64,000 nucleotides of DNA from an uncultured Muribaculaceae bacterium (GTDB taxonomy: Bacteria > Bacteroidota > Bacteroidia > Bacteroidales > Muribaculaceae). Position numbers and translations under genes: made by a program. The stretch spans positions 174,586 through 238,585 of the forward strand of contig CAKUQQ010000003.1 of assembly GCA_934675575.1 (NCBI GenBank), in the 5' to 3' direction. The notes below the pieces were generated by a model. The model did not search any database and had not been told where the DNA came from. It saw only the letters and a list, made by a program, of their open reading frames with translations. Shown here piece by piece: positions 1 to 8,370 of the stretch. The stretch's first letter is position 1. The number at the start of each line of letters is the position of its first letter.

Positions 1-262
1 CAAAGAGATTGCCCATTCCATCGTTGAATTCCAGAAACAAGAAGCCGTTGAACAGCCAGTCGCGCTTGCCGTTGGCAAACGTGTGCACCACATAATGCTC
101 AATCTCTTGCTCCGTCCACTCGATGTGCTTCGGGCTGCCCTTGTAGCACAGGGCTATATCGCTCACGGCATTGGTGGCAAAAGTGGCTGGCGCTGCTTGC
201 TGCGCACTTGCGGCAAAGATTGCGAGGCATAACGACAGAATGACAAATATGGGTGATTTCAT
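1..262 (-). CDS. Secreted DUF4855-like protein, N-terminal part only
   Basis: The gene reads leftward and runs off the window edge, so only 87 codons are visible. It begins MKSPIFVILSLCLAIFA, a clear signal peptide ending near ASAQQ, so the protein is exported. The mature start contains CYKGSPKHIEW and a stretch ending WLFNGFLFLEF. This resembles the start of the Bacteroidota DUF4855 family, secreted proteins often found near glycan-utilisation genes. The family call is from memory of the motif and is moderate to weak. It lies 13 bp downstream of trmD on the same strand and could share its transcript. Function is unknown. Confidence 0.6.
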   Translation of the reverse strand, partial: MKSPIFVILSLCLAIFAASAQQAAPATFATNAVSDIALCYKGSPKHIEWTEQEIEHYVVHTFANGKRDWLFNGFLFLEFNDGMGNLF

Positions 263-275
263 CGGTGAAACCGCA

Positions 276-950
276 TTATTTCAGCAATTCGGGGCGCAGT
301 TTCTTGGTGCGCTCAAGTGATTGCTGATATTTCCACTCTTCGATTTTGGCTTGGTTGCCCGACAGCAGCACATCGGGCACTTTCCAGCCGTTGAACTCGG
401 CAGGGCGGGTGTAGATGGGAGCTTCGAGCAGGTTGTCTTGAAACGAGTCATTGAGCGCCGACTGCTCGTCGCCTATGGCACCCGGAATGAGCCTGACCAC
501 GGCGTCGGCTATCACGGCCGCCGGCAGTTCGCCGCCGGTGAGCACATAGTTGCCAATGGAGATTTCCTTGGTGATGAGGTGCTCGCGTATGCGGTAGTCA
601 ATGCCCTTGTAGTGGCCGCACAAAATCATGAGATTGTTGGCCAGCGAGAGGCTGTTGGCCATAGGTTGGTCGAGAATGTCGCCGTCGGGCGAGGTGAAAA
701 TCACCTCGTCGTATTTTCGCTCCGACTCCAGCTGCTCCATGCAGCGGAACACGGGCTCTATCTGCATCACCATGCCGGCCTCGCCGCTGAATGGGTAGTC
801 ATCTACCTTGCGGTGCTTGCGCAGCGACCAGTCGCGCAGGTTGTGGACGTGAATCTCTACAAGACCCTTGTCTTGCGCACGCTGCAGAATGGAGCAGTGT
901 AGGGGCGACTCAAGGGCGTCGGGCATAACGGAAAGAATGTCTATTCTCAT
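276..950 (-). CDS. trmD: tRNA (guanine-N1)-methyltransferase TrmD
   Basis: This SPOUT-class enzyme makes m1G37 in tRNAs that read codons starting with C or with purine-ending anticodon contexts, using S-adenosylmethionine in the cytosol, and so prevents +1 frameshifting. The 224-residue length is near the family norm. The trefoil-knot SAM site is visible as LCGHYKGID (about 110-118) and [11 protein letters not shown] (131-141), and the catalytic Asp lies in DSFQ near 168. The usual DYxFGGxAGMV segment reads [11 protein letters not shown], a small deviation. A -7 box (TAACTTTG on the minus strand, 986-993) lies 36 bp upstream of the ATG. The gene is divergent from the GH127-like gene. Confidence 0.97.
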   Translation of the reverse strand: MRIDILSVMPDALESPLHCSILQRAQDKGLVEIHVHNLRDWSLRKHRKVDDYPFSGEAGMVMQIEPVFRCMEQLESERKYDEVIFTSPDGDILDQPMANSLSLANNLMILCGHYKGIDYRIREHLITKEISIGNYVLTGGELPAAVIADAVVRLIPGAIGDEQSALNDSFQDNLLEAPIYTRPAEFNGWKVPDVLLSGNQAKIEEWKYQQSLERTKKLRPELLK

Positions 951-985
951 GTCGTCTTGAAGTGAGTTTTTTCGCTTTTATAGTG

Positions 986-1053
986 CAAAGTTATGAACAC
1001 TTTTTAATTTCAAAGGTATTAAATGGAGATTATGGATATTTTTATTATCTTTG
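986..1053. promoter_or_regulatory. Divergent promoter region between trmD and the GH127-like gene
   Basis: Two Bacteroidota -7 elements face outward. TAACTTTG is on the minus strand at 986-993, with a TTTG at 1011-1014 separated by 17 bp, slightly shorter than usual. TATCTTTG is on the plus strand at 1046-1053, 49 bp before the GH127-like ATG, with no good -33 element. Assignment is by consensus match only. Confidence 0.6.
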
Positions 1054-1101
1054 TCAAGCAACATGAAGCTTAGCTTTAATATAACCACTTTGTAAGTAGA
1101 A

Positions 1102-2880
1102 ATGAAATCATTGACTCACTTGAACAACAAACAATCCAAGCGAACAACAAACAGGATAGTCCGATTGTTTTCAGCCGGTGTTTTTTGTGTGTTTGCCCTT
1201 GCAGTGGCTGCACAGCCGCAGATGCCGCAACCAGTGCCTATGGCCGATGTCAACACCGGCGGAGAGCTGTCGCAGCGCATATCGCAAAACTTCAAGCGGC
1301 TTGAGGAAACCAAATATCAGCCCGCCCACGTGTTTCTCACCGACGAGCAGTCTAACGGCTGGCCGGGCGACACCGAGGGGCGCACGATACTGGGCTTGAC
1401 GCTCGACGCGCAGACGTCGCACCGTGAACCGGTGTATCTCGACAGCATAATCAGCCTGATTCCGTCGCACCTCAATGAGCTTGGCTACATGGGCTCAGTG
1501 TATGACGACGGCATCATAAACGAGCAGCAGATTTCGGGCAACGGCTGGATGCTGCGCGGATTGTGCGAGTATTACCAATGGAAAAAAGACCCCAAGGTGC
1601 TTGAAATCATCAAGTCCACCGTGCACAACCTGTTTTTGCGTGGCAAGGGGCACTATGCACAATATCCCATTGACCCTGCAGAGCGCCGAGCCAATGTGGG
1701 AGCGGAGTCGGGCTCGATACAAAACACAGTGAACGGCTGGATGCTATCGAGCGACGTGGGCTGCGTGTTTATAGGCATGGAAGGACTGATACACGCCTAC
1801 ACGCTGCTCAAAGAGCCTGAAATAGCCGAGGTGATAGAAGAAATGATAGGCCGGTTCTTGCAAATGAACCTTGTGGAGATGAAGGCGCAGACCCACGCTT
1901 CGCTCACAGCGTGCCGCGGATTGATACGCTACGCCCTTGCCACCGGCAACGCCAAATACATAGAAGACGCGCGCAAACGCTTTGAACTGTATATAGGCGA
2001 CGGAATGACCGAAAATTTTGAGAACTATAACTGGTTTGACCGCTTTGACACATGGACAGAGCCGTGCGCCGTGGTTGACAGCTACATGGTGGCTTCGCAG
2101 CTGTGGCAGTGCACCGGCAATCCGCGCTATCGCGACGTGGCCGAGCGCATATACTACAATGGCCTGTGCAGCGACCAGCGGTGGAATGGCGGATTTGGCA
2201 CTAACAACTGCCCCGGAGCAGGGTCGGGCACACCATATTTGGCCGTGTCGGCCGACGAGGCTCACTGGTGCTGCACCATGCGTGGCGGCGAGGGATTGTC
2301 GCGCGTGGCAGAATATGCCTACTACACTGGCAGCAACAACACGCTGTGGATTAACCACTACGGCACTTCATCGGCAAAGGTGGCTCTCGGCGACGGCGAG
2401 TTGACCTTGATTCAGACCACCGACTATCCGTTTGGCAACCGCGTGTCGGTCAAGGTGCTCAACAGCACTTGTGGCAAGGTGACGCTCAAGTTTGCCATGC
2501 CGGCGTGGGTGTATGACTTCAAACTCGTGGTTAATGACGAGGAGGCTCCGGTGACGCTGAAAGACGGCTTTGCCGCCGTGACGCGCGACTTCAAGCGCGG
2601 CGACGACTTGCAGGTGACGTTTAAGATGCGCTCTGGCATAGAGCCCACAATCAACGCCAAGAACACCGGTAAGTGGGAGAAGAAAGCATTCTTCGGTCCT
2701 CTCGTGCTGGGTCATGATGGCGACGAGATAGCTCTGCCAGACAATGCGGAGCTGCGTCAAACGGGGCGAATGGAGTGGCAGGTGGGCAGCACCAGCATAA
2801 TGCTCTCGCCGGTGTATCACCTCATGGACCGCGCCGTGACCAAGGAAAACGGCTACCGCAAGCAAATCTTGTTTGAGTGA
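1102..2880 (+). CDS. GH127-like glycoside hydrolase (beta-L-arabinofuranosidase type)
   Basis: A secreted (alpha/alpha)6-barrel glycosidase of the DUF1680/GH127 type. Known members of GH127 cleave terminal beta-L-arabinofuranosides with a cysteine nucleophile held on zinc. Here an ExC motif (E320, C322 in TEPCAVV) and a CC pair (C390, C391 in HWCCTMRGG) sit with the order and rough spacing of the zinc/nucleophile residues of that family. The segment around RYRDVAERIYYNGL is typical of it. The N terminus carries a signal peptide ending near AVAAQPQ. The 592-residue length is slightly short for the family. It precedes a second secreted protein by 39 bp and the SusCD genes by 2.2 kb, so it probably serves the same glycan locus. 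The exact substrate is not determinable; related families GH137, GH142 and GH146 differ in motifs. Confidence 0.8.
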   Translation: MKSLTHLNNKQSKRTTNRIVRLFSAGVFCVFALAVAAQPQMPQPVPMADVNTGGELSQRISQNFKRLEETKYQPAHVFLTDEQSNGWPGDTEGRTILGLTLDAQTSHREPVYLDSIISLIPSHLNELGYMGSVYDDGIINEQQISGNGWMLRGLCEYYQWKKDPKVLEIIKSTVHNLFLRGKGHYAQYPIDPAERRANVGAESGSIQNTVNGWMLSSDVGCVFIGMEGLIHAYTLLKEPEIAEVIEEMIGRFLQMNLVEMKAQTHASLTACRGLIRYALATGNAKYIEDARKRFELYIGDGMTENFENYNWFDRFDTWTEPCAVVDSYMVASQLWQCTGNPRYRDVAERIYYNGLCSDQRWNGGFGTNNCPGAGSGTPYLAVSADEAHWCCTMRGGEGLSRVAEYAYYTGSNNTLWINHYGTSSAKVALGDGELTLIQTTDYPFGNRVSVKVLNSTCGKVTLKFAMPAWVYDFKLVVNDEEAPVTLKDGFAAVTRDFKRGDDLQVTFKMRSGIEPTINAKNTGKWEKKAFFGPLVLGHDGDEIALPDNAELRQTGRMEWQVGSTSIMLSPVYHLMDRAVTKENGYRKQILFE

Positions 2881-2919
2881 CCGCGCTTGCACTGGCAATC
2901 ATAGAAATTAATAACGATA

Positions 2920-4599
2920 ATGAACTTAAAAGGAAAACTAAAACTGGCTTTTCTGGCCACATTGTGCCTGGGAAGCGGGGTGGCGAGTGCTGCGCCTGCG
3001 GCAAAGGCGGCAGGCGGCGAGCGAATTGCCAACATCATCAACTTTGTGCGCGGCTTTGAGCCGCGCGACACTGTGAACTGCAGCCGTGAAATCTTGCGCA
3101 CCACGGTCAAGAACCAGATAGACATAATGCGTGAAAACAGCCTGACGGGCACTTTCTTGCTGCAATATGATGCACTGATTGATGGCGGTTTCCAGCAGCT
3201 CATGAAGCAGAACAGTGACGTGTGTGCCGATGTGGGCGCATGGTGGGAAATCACCCAACCCCACTGTGAGGCTGCCGGAATAAAGTGGCGCGGACGCTAC
3301 AGCTGGGACTGGCATGCGCAGTTTGACTTCTCCATAGGCTACGCGCCCGATGAGCGACTGAAGCTCGTGGACGTGTATATGGCTAAATTCAAGGAAATAT
3401 TCGGCCACTATCCCACGGCGGTGGGTAGCTGGTATCTCGACGGCACCACGCTGCAATACATGCACGAGAAATATGCTGTGGTGGCTTCGTGCATCTGCCG
3501 CGACCAGGTGGGGACCGACGGCTACACCCTGTGGGGCGGCTACTGGCATGGCGGCTACTATCCGAGCAAGCAATATCTCTATATGCCGGCGCAGACGCGC
3601 GAGGGGCAGATTGACGTGCCGGTGTTCAGAATGCTGGGTAGCGACCCTCTGCACCAATACGATGCCAAACTTGAGGGCAACGGGCAGGGTGTTGTGACAC
3701 TCGAACCTGCCTACGCTGCCGGTGGAGGCTCGGAGTCGTATGTTGACTGGTATCTGAAGGTGATGACCAAAGACCCGTGCCTCGGCTACACCTATTTTCA
3801 GACCGGACAAGAAAACTCCTTCGTTTGGCCGGTTGTGGCTCGCGGATTTGCCGTGCAGATGCCAAGACTTGCAAAATATCGCACTCTCGGCGAGTTGAAG
3901 TTGCAAACTTTGACTGAAACTGGCCGCGAATTTGCTAAAAAACACAAGGTTACGCCACCCACGGCGCAGGTCACGCTCAGCGACTATTCCAGCAAGAGCA
4001 ACGACCATACCGTGTGGTTCAACAGCCGCTTCTATCGCACCAACCTCATAGTGGAAGGCAAGCACTTGCGCATTCGCGACATACACAAGTTTGACGAGCG
4101 CATGGCCTCGCCATACTTGACCACGCCTGTCACGACCAACGATTTTGAGCTTAGCGCGCTGCCTGTGCTCGACGGCTTCGGCTGGAGCGGTGATGGCACC
4201 GTGGCCGGCATCAGACCCTATTTCATCGACGCAAAGGGACGCAAAGTGGCCATGGAAGGCGGTCAACTCAAGGCTTGGAACGTGGGTGCCGACAAGTTGG
4301 TGGTGGCATGGCCGCTGACCAATCTGCCTGGTGCTGTTTTAACATTTGTTTTCACTGAAGGACAGATTAGCGTCAAGCTCGAAAAGGCTCCGCGAAGTGT
4401 TAAATGGTATATGGAAATGACCTCAAAAAGCGACAAAAAAGCCACCGTTTTTGAGGCAAACCCCAAGTCGTTGAATTATTCGTTTAATGGTTATAAGTAT
4501 GATTGCCAGTTTATTAAAGGAAGCGTTTCGGGTTCTGCTGACGGCGGAATGTTAAAATTCACTCCATCGGCCAACACGCTTGTGTTAAAACTGAATTAA
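2920..4599 (+). CDS. Secreted glycoside hydrolase/deacetylase-fold protein
   Basis: 559 residues with a signal peptide ending near VASAAPA. The N-terminal half reads like a TIM-barrel of the glycoside hydrolase/deacetylase superfamily: NIINFVRGFEPRD at the first strand, LLQYDALID at about 75-83, then GRYSWDWH and VGSWYLDG. The C-terminal third is beta-rich and ends in LVLKLN without a sorting tail. The canonical polysaccharide-deacetylase TFDD and HxxxH motifs are not visible, so activity as a deacetylase is doubtful. It follows the GH127-like gene by 39 bp, probably in the same transcript, and precedes a 490-bp leader before SusC1. A polysaccharide lyase-like or GH57-like role cannot be excluded. 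Specific function unknown. Confidence 0.6.
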   Translation: MNLKGKLKLAFLATLCLGSGVASAAPAAKAAGGERIANIINFVRGFEPRDTVNCSREILRTTVKNQIDIMRENSLTGTFLLQYDALIDGGFQQLMKQNSDVCADVGAWWEITQPHCEAAGIKWRGRYSWDWHAQFDFSIGYAPDERLKLVDVYMAKFKEIFGHYPTAVGSWYLDGTTLQYMHEKYAVVASCICRDQVGTDGYTLWGGYWHGGYYPSKQYLYMPAQTREGQIDVPVFRMLGSDPLHQYDAKLEGNGQGVVTLEPAYAAGGGSESYVDWYLKVMTKDPCLGYTYFQTGQENSFVWPVVARGFAVQMPRLAKYRTLGELKLQTLTETGREFAKKHKVTPPTAQVTLSDYSSKSNDHTVWFNSRFYRTNLIVEGKHLRIRDIHKFDERMASPYLTTPVTTNDFELSALPVLDGFGWSGDGTVAGIRPYFIDAKGRKVAMEGGQLKAWNVGADKLVVAWPLTNLPGAVLTFVFTEGQISVKLEKAPRSVKWYMEMTSKSDKKATVFEANPKSLNYSFNGYKYDCQFIKGSVSGSADGGMLKFTPSANTLVLKLN

Positions 4600-4610
4600 A
4601 GGGGGTGGAT

Positions 4611-4643
4611 TTTAAGGTTTTTTCCGAAAATTATGTATATTTG
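4611..4643 (+). promoter_or_regulatory. Candidate promoter for the SusC1 operon
   Basis: TATATTTG at 4636-4643 matches the -7 element TAnnTTTG. A near-match -33 (TTTA, 4611-4614) lies 21 bp upstream. It starts 12 bp after the previous stop codon. Use of this promoter would give a 5' leader of about 440 nt. Confidence 0.5.
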
Positions 4644-5088
4644 CATATAAGATGTCTTTGAAACCAAAGGGAAAAGTGTCTTATTTAATCTGGTTGTCCA
4701 TAAATGATTATTAACAATTAGGTGAAAATGAGCGTAATAGTGATTTGCGTGCCATGCTGCGACGGTTGTTTGCAGCAGTGGGGCGTGAATTCGCCAGAGC
4801 CGATGAAATGGGGCTTTTGGCGCTTTGAAAATGTTAAACTGGTCTTAGGCATCGTGCGAGTGTGACAAAAGTGTAAAAACTGAGTTGCTTATATTATATA
4901 AGGTGTAAGAACAATAATTAAAAACAAAAACGAAAGATAAATGACAAGAATGATTACAAGACAAATGCCCGACAGCTCATAGGCGCTGCGCAGGTCAACT
5001 AAACTAAAGAACTTTAGTGCTTTAATGATAATAAAAGAGAATAAATAAACAAATTATCTTAACTCAGTTAACCAATAATTTTTTTAAT
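4644..5088 (+). promoter_or_regulatory. Long untranslated leader before SusC1
   Basis: This 445-bp stretch has no recognised gene. It contains an open frame at 4728-4865 (ATG to TGA, 45 codons) encoding a Cys-rich peptide with CVPCCDGC near its start, and a 16-bp palindromic element at 5003-5018 (CTAAAG, AA, CTTTAG core). The last 150 bp are A/T-rich, as is usual before strong Bacteroidota starts. Whether the 45-codon frame is translated is unknown. Confidence 0.4.
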
Positions 5089-8000
5089 ATGGTGAACTTT
5101 AAAAACAAATTTAAAGAAAGTTCCTCACAAACCGGGAGCGGTTGGCAGCTGTGCCGACGCTTGACAATGGCCATAGCAATGGTGTCGTTGTTTGCGTTCG
5201 CCTCATTTGCCGACGTTTACACAGGTTATGTGACGGACGAAAATGACGAACCCGTCATCGGAGCCACCGTTGTTCAAAAAAACAAGACGACCAATGGTAC
5301 CTCTACTGACATTGACGGTAAGTTTGAATTAAACGTTGAGGGAAGTACCGCAACGCTGCTGATTCAGTACATTGGCCATCAAGACCAAACTGTGAAAGCT
5401 AAAGCCGGACAAGTGGTCCGCGTGAAGCTGGCAGAAAGTGCAACAAACCTCGAAGACGTAGTAGTTGTGGCTTACGGCCAGCAAAAGAAGACAACCGTGA
5501 CAGGTTCTGTTGCCACAGTTGACAACCGCGACATCAAGAAGAGTTCTGCAGCTCGTCTGGATAACGCATTGCAGGGCCGTATCACTGGTTTGGTGTCATT
5601 CCAGAACGGTGGTGGTCAGCCAGGTGTCGATGGCGCAACAATGTTCTTGCGTGGTGTCAGCTCAAACATCAACCAGAGCCCTCTGATTTTGGTCGATGGT
5701 GTGGAGCGTGACGTGATTGGCCAGTTGGACCCTAACGAGGTTGAAAACGTGAGTGTGCTGAAAGATGCTTCGGCTACTGCCGTTTTCGGTGTGCGTGGTG
5801 CCAACGGTGTGATTCTCATCACCACCAAGCGTGGTCACGATGGCCGTCCTGACCTGAACATCAGTTTCGAGCAATCTTGGACTTCTTTCACAAAGAAGGA
5901 CAGCCGCATTCACGCAATTGAGTGGATGAAGGTGCGCAACGAGGCTCTTGAGAACGATGGTCTGGAACATGCCTACAGCGACGATGTGCTTGAAAAATTC
6001 CAAAACAGATACTGGGGACTTGACCCAAATGCTGCTGACTATGAGCAACAAAAGAAGTGGCGCGACTATATGTATCCTGACCACTACTGGGTGAAGGAAC
6101 TGTTCCGCGACACAACTCCTCAATCAAAGGTTAACATCAACATGGCCGGTGGTACCGACAAGTTCAAATACTTCATCAACGTCGGCTACATTCATCAGGG
6201 TGGTAACACAAAGAACGAGAAAGGCAAGCCTTATGGATTTGACCCATCAGTTAAGTCGGACCAATGGAAATTCCGCTCAAACTTGGACTACGACATCAAC
6301 AAGTATTTCAAGGCAAGCTTGAGTTTGTCAACGTATATCCGTCAGAACAACCAACCTAACGCCAACGTTATGTATGGTGGCGACCTGAACTGGGCTATCC
6401 GCGATATGTTCAACCAGGCAATGACTATGCCTCCGATTTACGCAGGTCCACTCACAATCAAGCCAATGAACCCAGAGAATGAAACTGAGGAAGGCTTGGT
6501 TATCCAACCTAAGAACTACGACCGTTCTCCATATCTGATTATGAACCGTTATGGTTATGCTCACGGCACCACTGTGAAGATGACCACCAACTTTGCGCTG
6601 TCTTACGACTTGAGCAAGGTTGTTACCAAGGGTTTGAACATCAGAGGTAGCATTTCTTACGACGCAAACGGTACACGTAACCGCGGTTCTAACTGCAACC
6701 AGTCAGTTTATAACGTGAACCAAGACTATGAGAATGGTAAATTTGACTATGCACTCAACGGTGACCTTGTGAGAACATACAACTTGTGGAGCAACTCAAG
6801 CTCTGACTACACTCTCAATATGCAGGCACAGTTGAACTACAACCGTCAGTTTGGCAGCCACGACGTTGGTGCAATGGTACTTGCACAACGCGACTACAGT
6901 GTGCCTGGCGACTGGCGTCCACACAATGTGATTGGTGTTGCAACACGTTTCACCTATGGTTATGATTCTCGCTACTTGCTTGAGTTCGACCTTGGTTACA
7001 ACGGTTCTGAGCAGTTTGCGCCATCTAACCGTTTCGGTACATTCCCGGCATTCTCTGCAGGTTGGATTATCAGCAACGAAAAATTCATGGCATCTACCAA
7101 GAGCTGGCTCGACAACTTGAAGGTTCGTGGTTCTTGGGGTCGTGTGGGTAGTGACGGTTACACTGGCTCATCAAGCCGCCGTTTCCTCTACATGGACAAT
7201 ATCTCATTTGGCACAAGCCAATGGGCTTCTGGTCTGGGAACTGGTTCTGTTCGCTCTATCAGCATTTCCAAGTATGCCAACCCGAACTTGAAGTGGGAGA
7301 CTGCCGACAAGTTTGACGTTGGTTTCGATATAGGCGTGCTCAAGTGCTTGACCCTCACGATGGACTACTACAAGGAGAAACGTAAAGACATTCTTATCAA
7401 CCGTAACTCTGTGCCAGTGTTCCAGGGAACTCCTCTGAGCACTATACCTATGTATAACATGGGTCGCATCGACAACAACGGTCTTGAGTTTGAACTTGGT
7501 TTCAACAAGAATGTGGCTAAAGACCTCAACATCAACGCTAAGGTTAACTGGGGTACGAACCACAACATCGTGAAGGAATGGGACGAAGCAGAGCGTGACG
7601 AGTCATATCCTTACCGCTACCGCACCGAGGGTTATCCTCTGGGACAGTGCTGGGGTTACAAGATTGACTACTCTTCTAACGATGGTTTCTTCGTGTCGAA
7701 AGAAGATGTGGAGCACTACGGACAAACTTACAACGAGGCAACTGGCGCATGGGAAGGTCAGAAGATTACCTACGCAAGCGGTAGCCCGCGTCCTGGCGAC
7801 TTCAAGTATGTTGACCTCAATGGCGACGGTGTGATTGACGACCACGATGTGATGCCACTCAAGCACTCTACTACTCCAGGTATCACTTGGGGCTGCAGCT
7901 TGGGTCTCGACTACAAGAATGTGGACTTCGCCATCTTCTTCGCCGGTCTCGGTCGCTTCTCTCAAAACTACAGCGGATCAAACGTATATGAGGTTACAGG

Positions 8001-8355
8001 TGCAGGTTGCTACTATGAGTATCAGCGCACTGCATGGACAGCTGAGCGCTGGGCCAATGGTGACAAGATTACTTATCCTGCATTGTCAACCACAACTTCT
8101 GTGAGTTTGCGTGCCAACGACTTCTTCACTATGAAGCGTTCTTACACTCGTCTGAAGAACTTAATCATTGGCTACACTCTGCCACGCACTTGGCTCAAGG
8201 CCGTAGGCATCAAGAGCTTGCGTGTATATGCCAGCGGTGAGAACCTGTTCGTGTGGGATTCTCTGAGAATGAAACACATCGACCCAGAGCAGTCTGATGC
8301 CATTGGTTATCCTATCTCTAAGAACATGACCGTAGGTGTGAATGTTAATTTCTAA
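5089..8355 (+). CDS. SusC-like TonB-dependent outer-membrane transporter 1
   Basis: Outer-membrane 22-strand transporter that imports oligosaccharides with its SusD lid, powered by TonB. The signal peptide has a long n-region and ends near FASFADV. A carboxypeptidase-D-like regulatory domain (about 43-125) is followed by a TonB-box-like EDVVVVAYG (about 123-131), a plug domain (about 135-250, ending GANGVILITTKRG) and a barrel that ends in NVNF with a terminal Phe. There is no STN domain, so no direct anti-sigma signalling is expected. The 1088-residue length is normal. SusD1 starts 15 bp downstream. Codon choice is noticeably more T-ending and AT-rich than in the neighbouring glycosidases, which fits high expression. 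Confidence 0.96.
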   Translation: MVNFKNKFKESSSQTGSGWQLCRRLTMAIAMVSLFAFASFADVYTGYVTDENDEPVIGATVVQKNKTTNGTSTDIDGKFELNVEGSTATLLIQYIGHQDQTVKAKAGQVVRVKLAESATNLEDVVVVAYGQQKKTTVTGSVATVDNRDIKKSSAARLDNALQGRITGLVSFQNGGGQPGVDGATMFLRGVSSNINQSPLILVDGVERDVIGQLDPNEVENVSVLKDASATAVFGVRGANGVILITTKRGHDGRPDLNISFEQSWTSFTKKDSRIHAIEWMKVRNEALENDGLEHAYSDDVLEKFQNRYWGLDPNAADYEQQKKWRDYMYPDHYWVKELFRDTTPQSKVNINMAGGTDKFKYFINVGYIHQGGNTKNEKGKPYGFDPSVKSDQWKFRSNLDYDINKYFKASLSLSTYIRQNNQPNANVMYGGDLNWAIRDMFNQAMTMPPIYAGPLTIKPMNPENETEEGLVIQPKNYDRSPYLIMNRYGYAHGTTVKMTTNFALSYDLSKVVTKGLNIRGSISYDANGTRNRGSNCNQSVYNVNQDYENGKFDYALNGDLVRTYNLWSNSSSDYTLNMQAQLNYNRQFGSHDVGAMVLAQRDYSVPGDWRPHNVIGVATRFTYGYDSRYLLEFDLGYNGSEQFAPSNRFGTFPAFSAGWIISNEKFMASTKSWLDNLKVRGSWGRVGSDGYTGSSSRRFLYMDNISFGTSQWASGLGTGSVRSISISKYANPNLKWETADKFDVGFDIGVLKCLTLTMDYYKEKRKDILINRNSVPVFQGTPLSTIPMYNMGRIDNNGLEFELGFNKNVAKDLNINAKVNWGTNHNIVKEWDEAERDESYPYRYRTEGYPLGQCWGYKIDYSSNDGFFVSKEDVEHYGQTYNEATGAWEGQKITYASGSPRPGDFKYVDLNGDGVIDDHDVMPLKHSTTPGITWGCSLGLDYKNVDFAIFFAGLGRFSQNYSGSNVYEVTGAGCYYEYQRTAWTAERWANGDKITYPALSTTTSVSLRANDFFTMKRSYTRLKNLIIGYTLPRTWLKAVGIKSLRVYASGENLFVWDSLRMKHIDPEQSDAIGYPISKNMTVGVNVNF

Positions 8356-8370
8356 AGTTTGAATATAATC

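Noticed and set aside
321-902. A 193-codon open frame antisense to trmD
   Set aside because: trmD is certain; the antisense frame has no family features.
2938-4266. A 442-codon open frame antisense to the deacetylase-fold gene
   Set aside because: Shadow of the sense gene; no start context or motifs.
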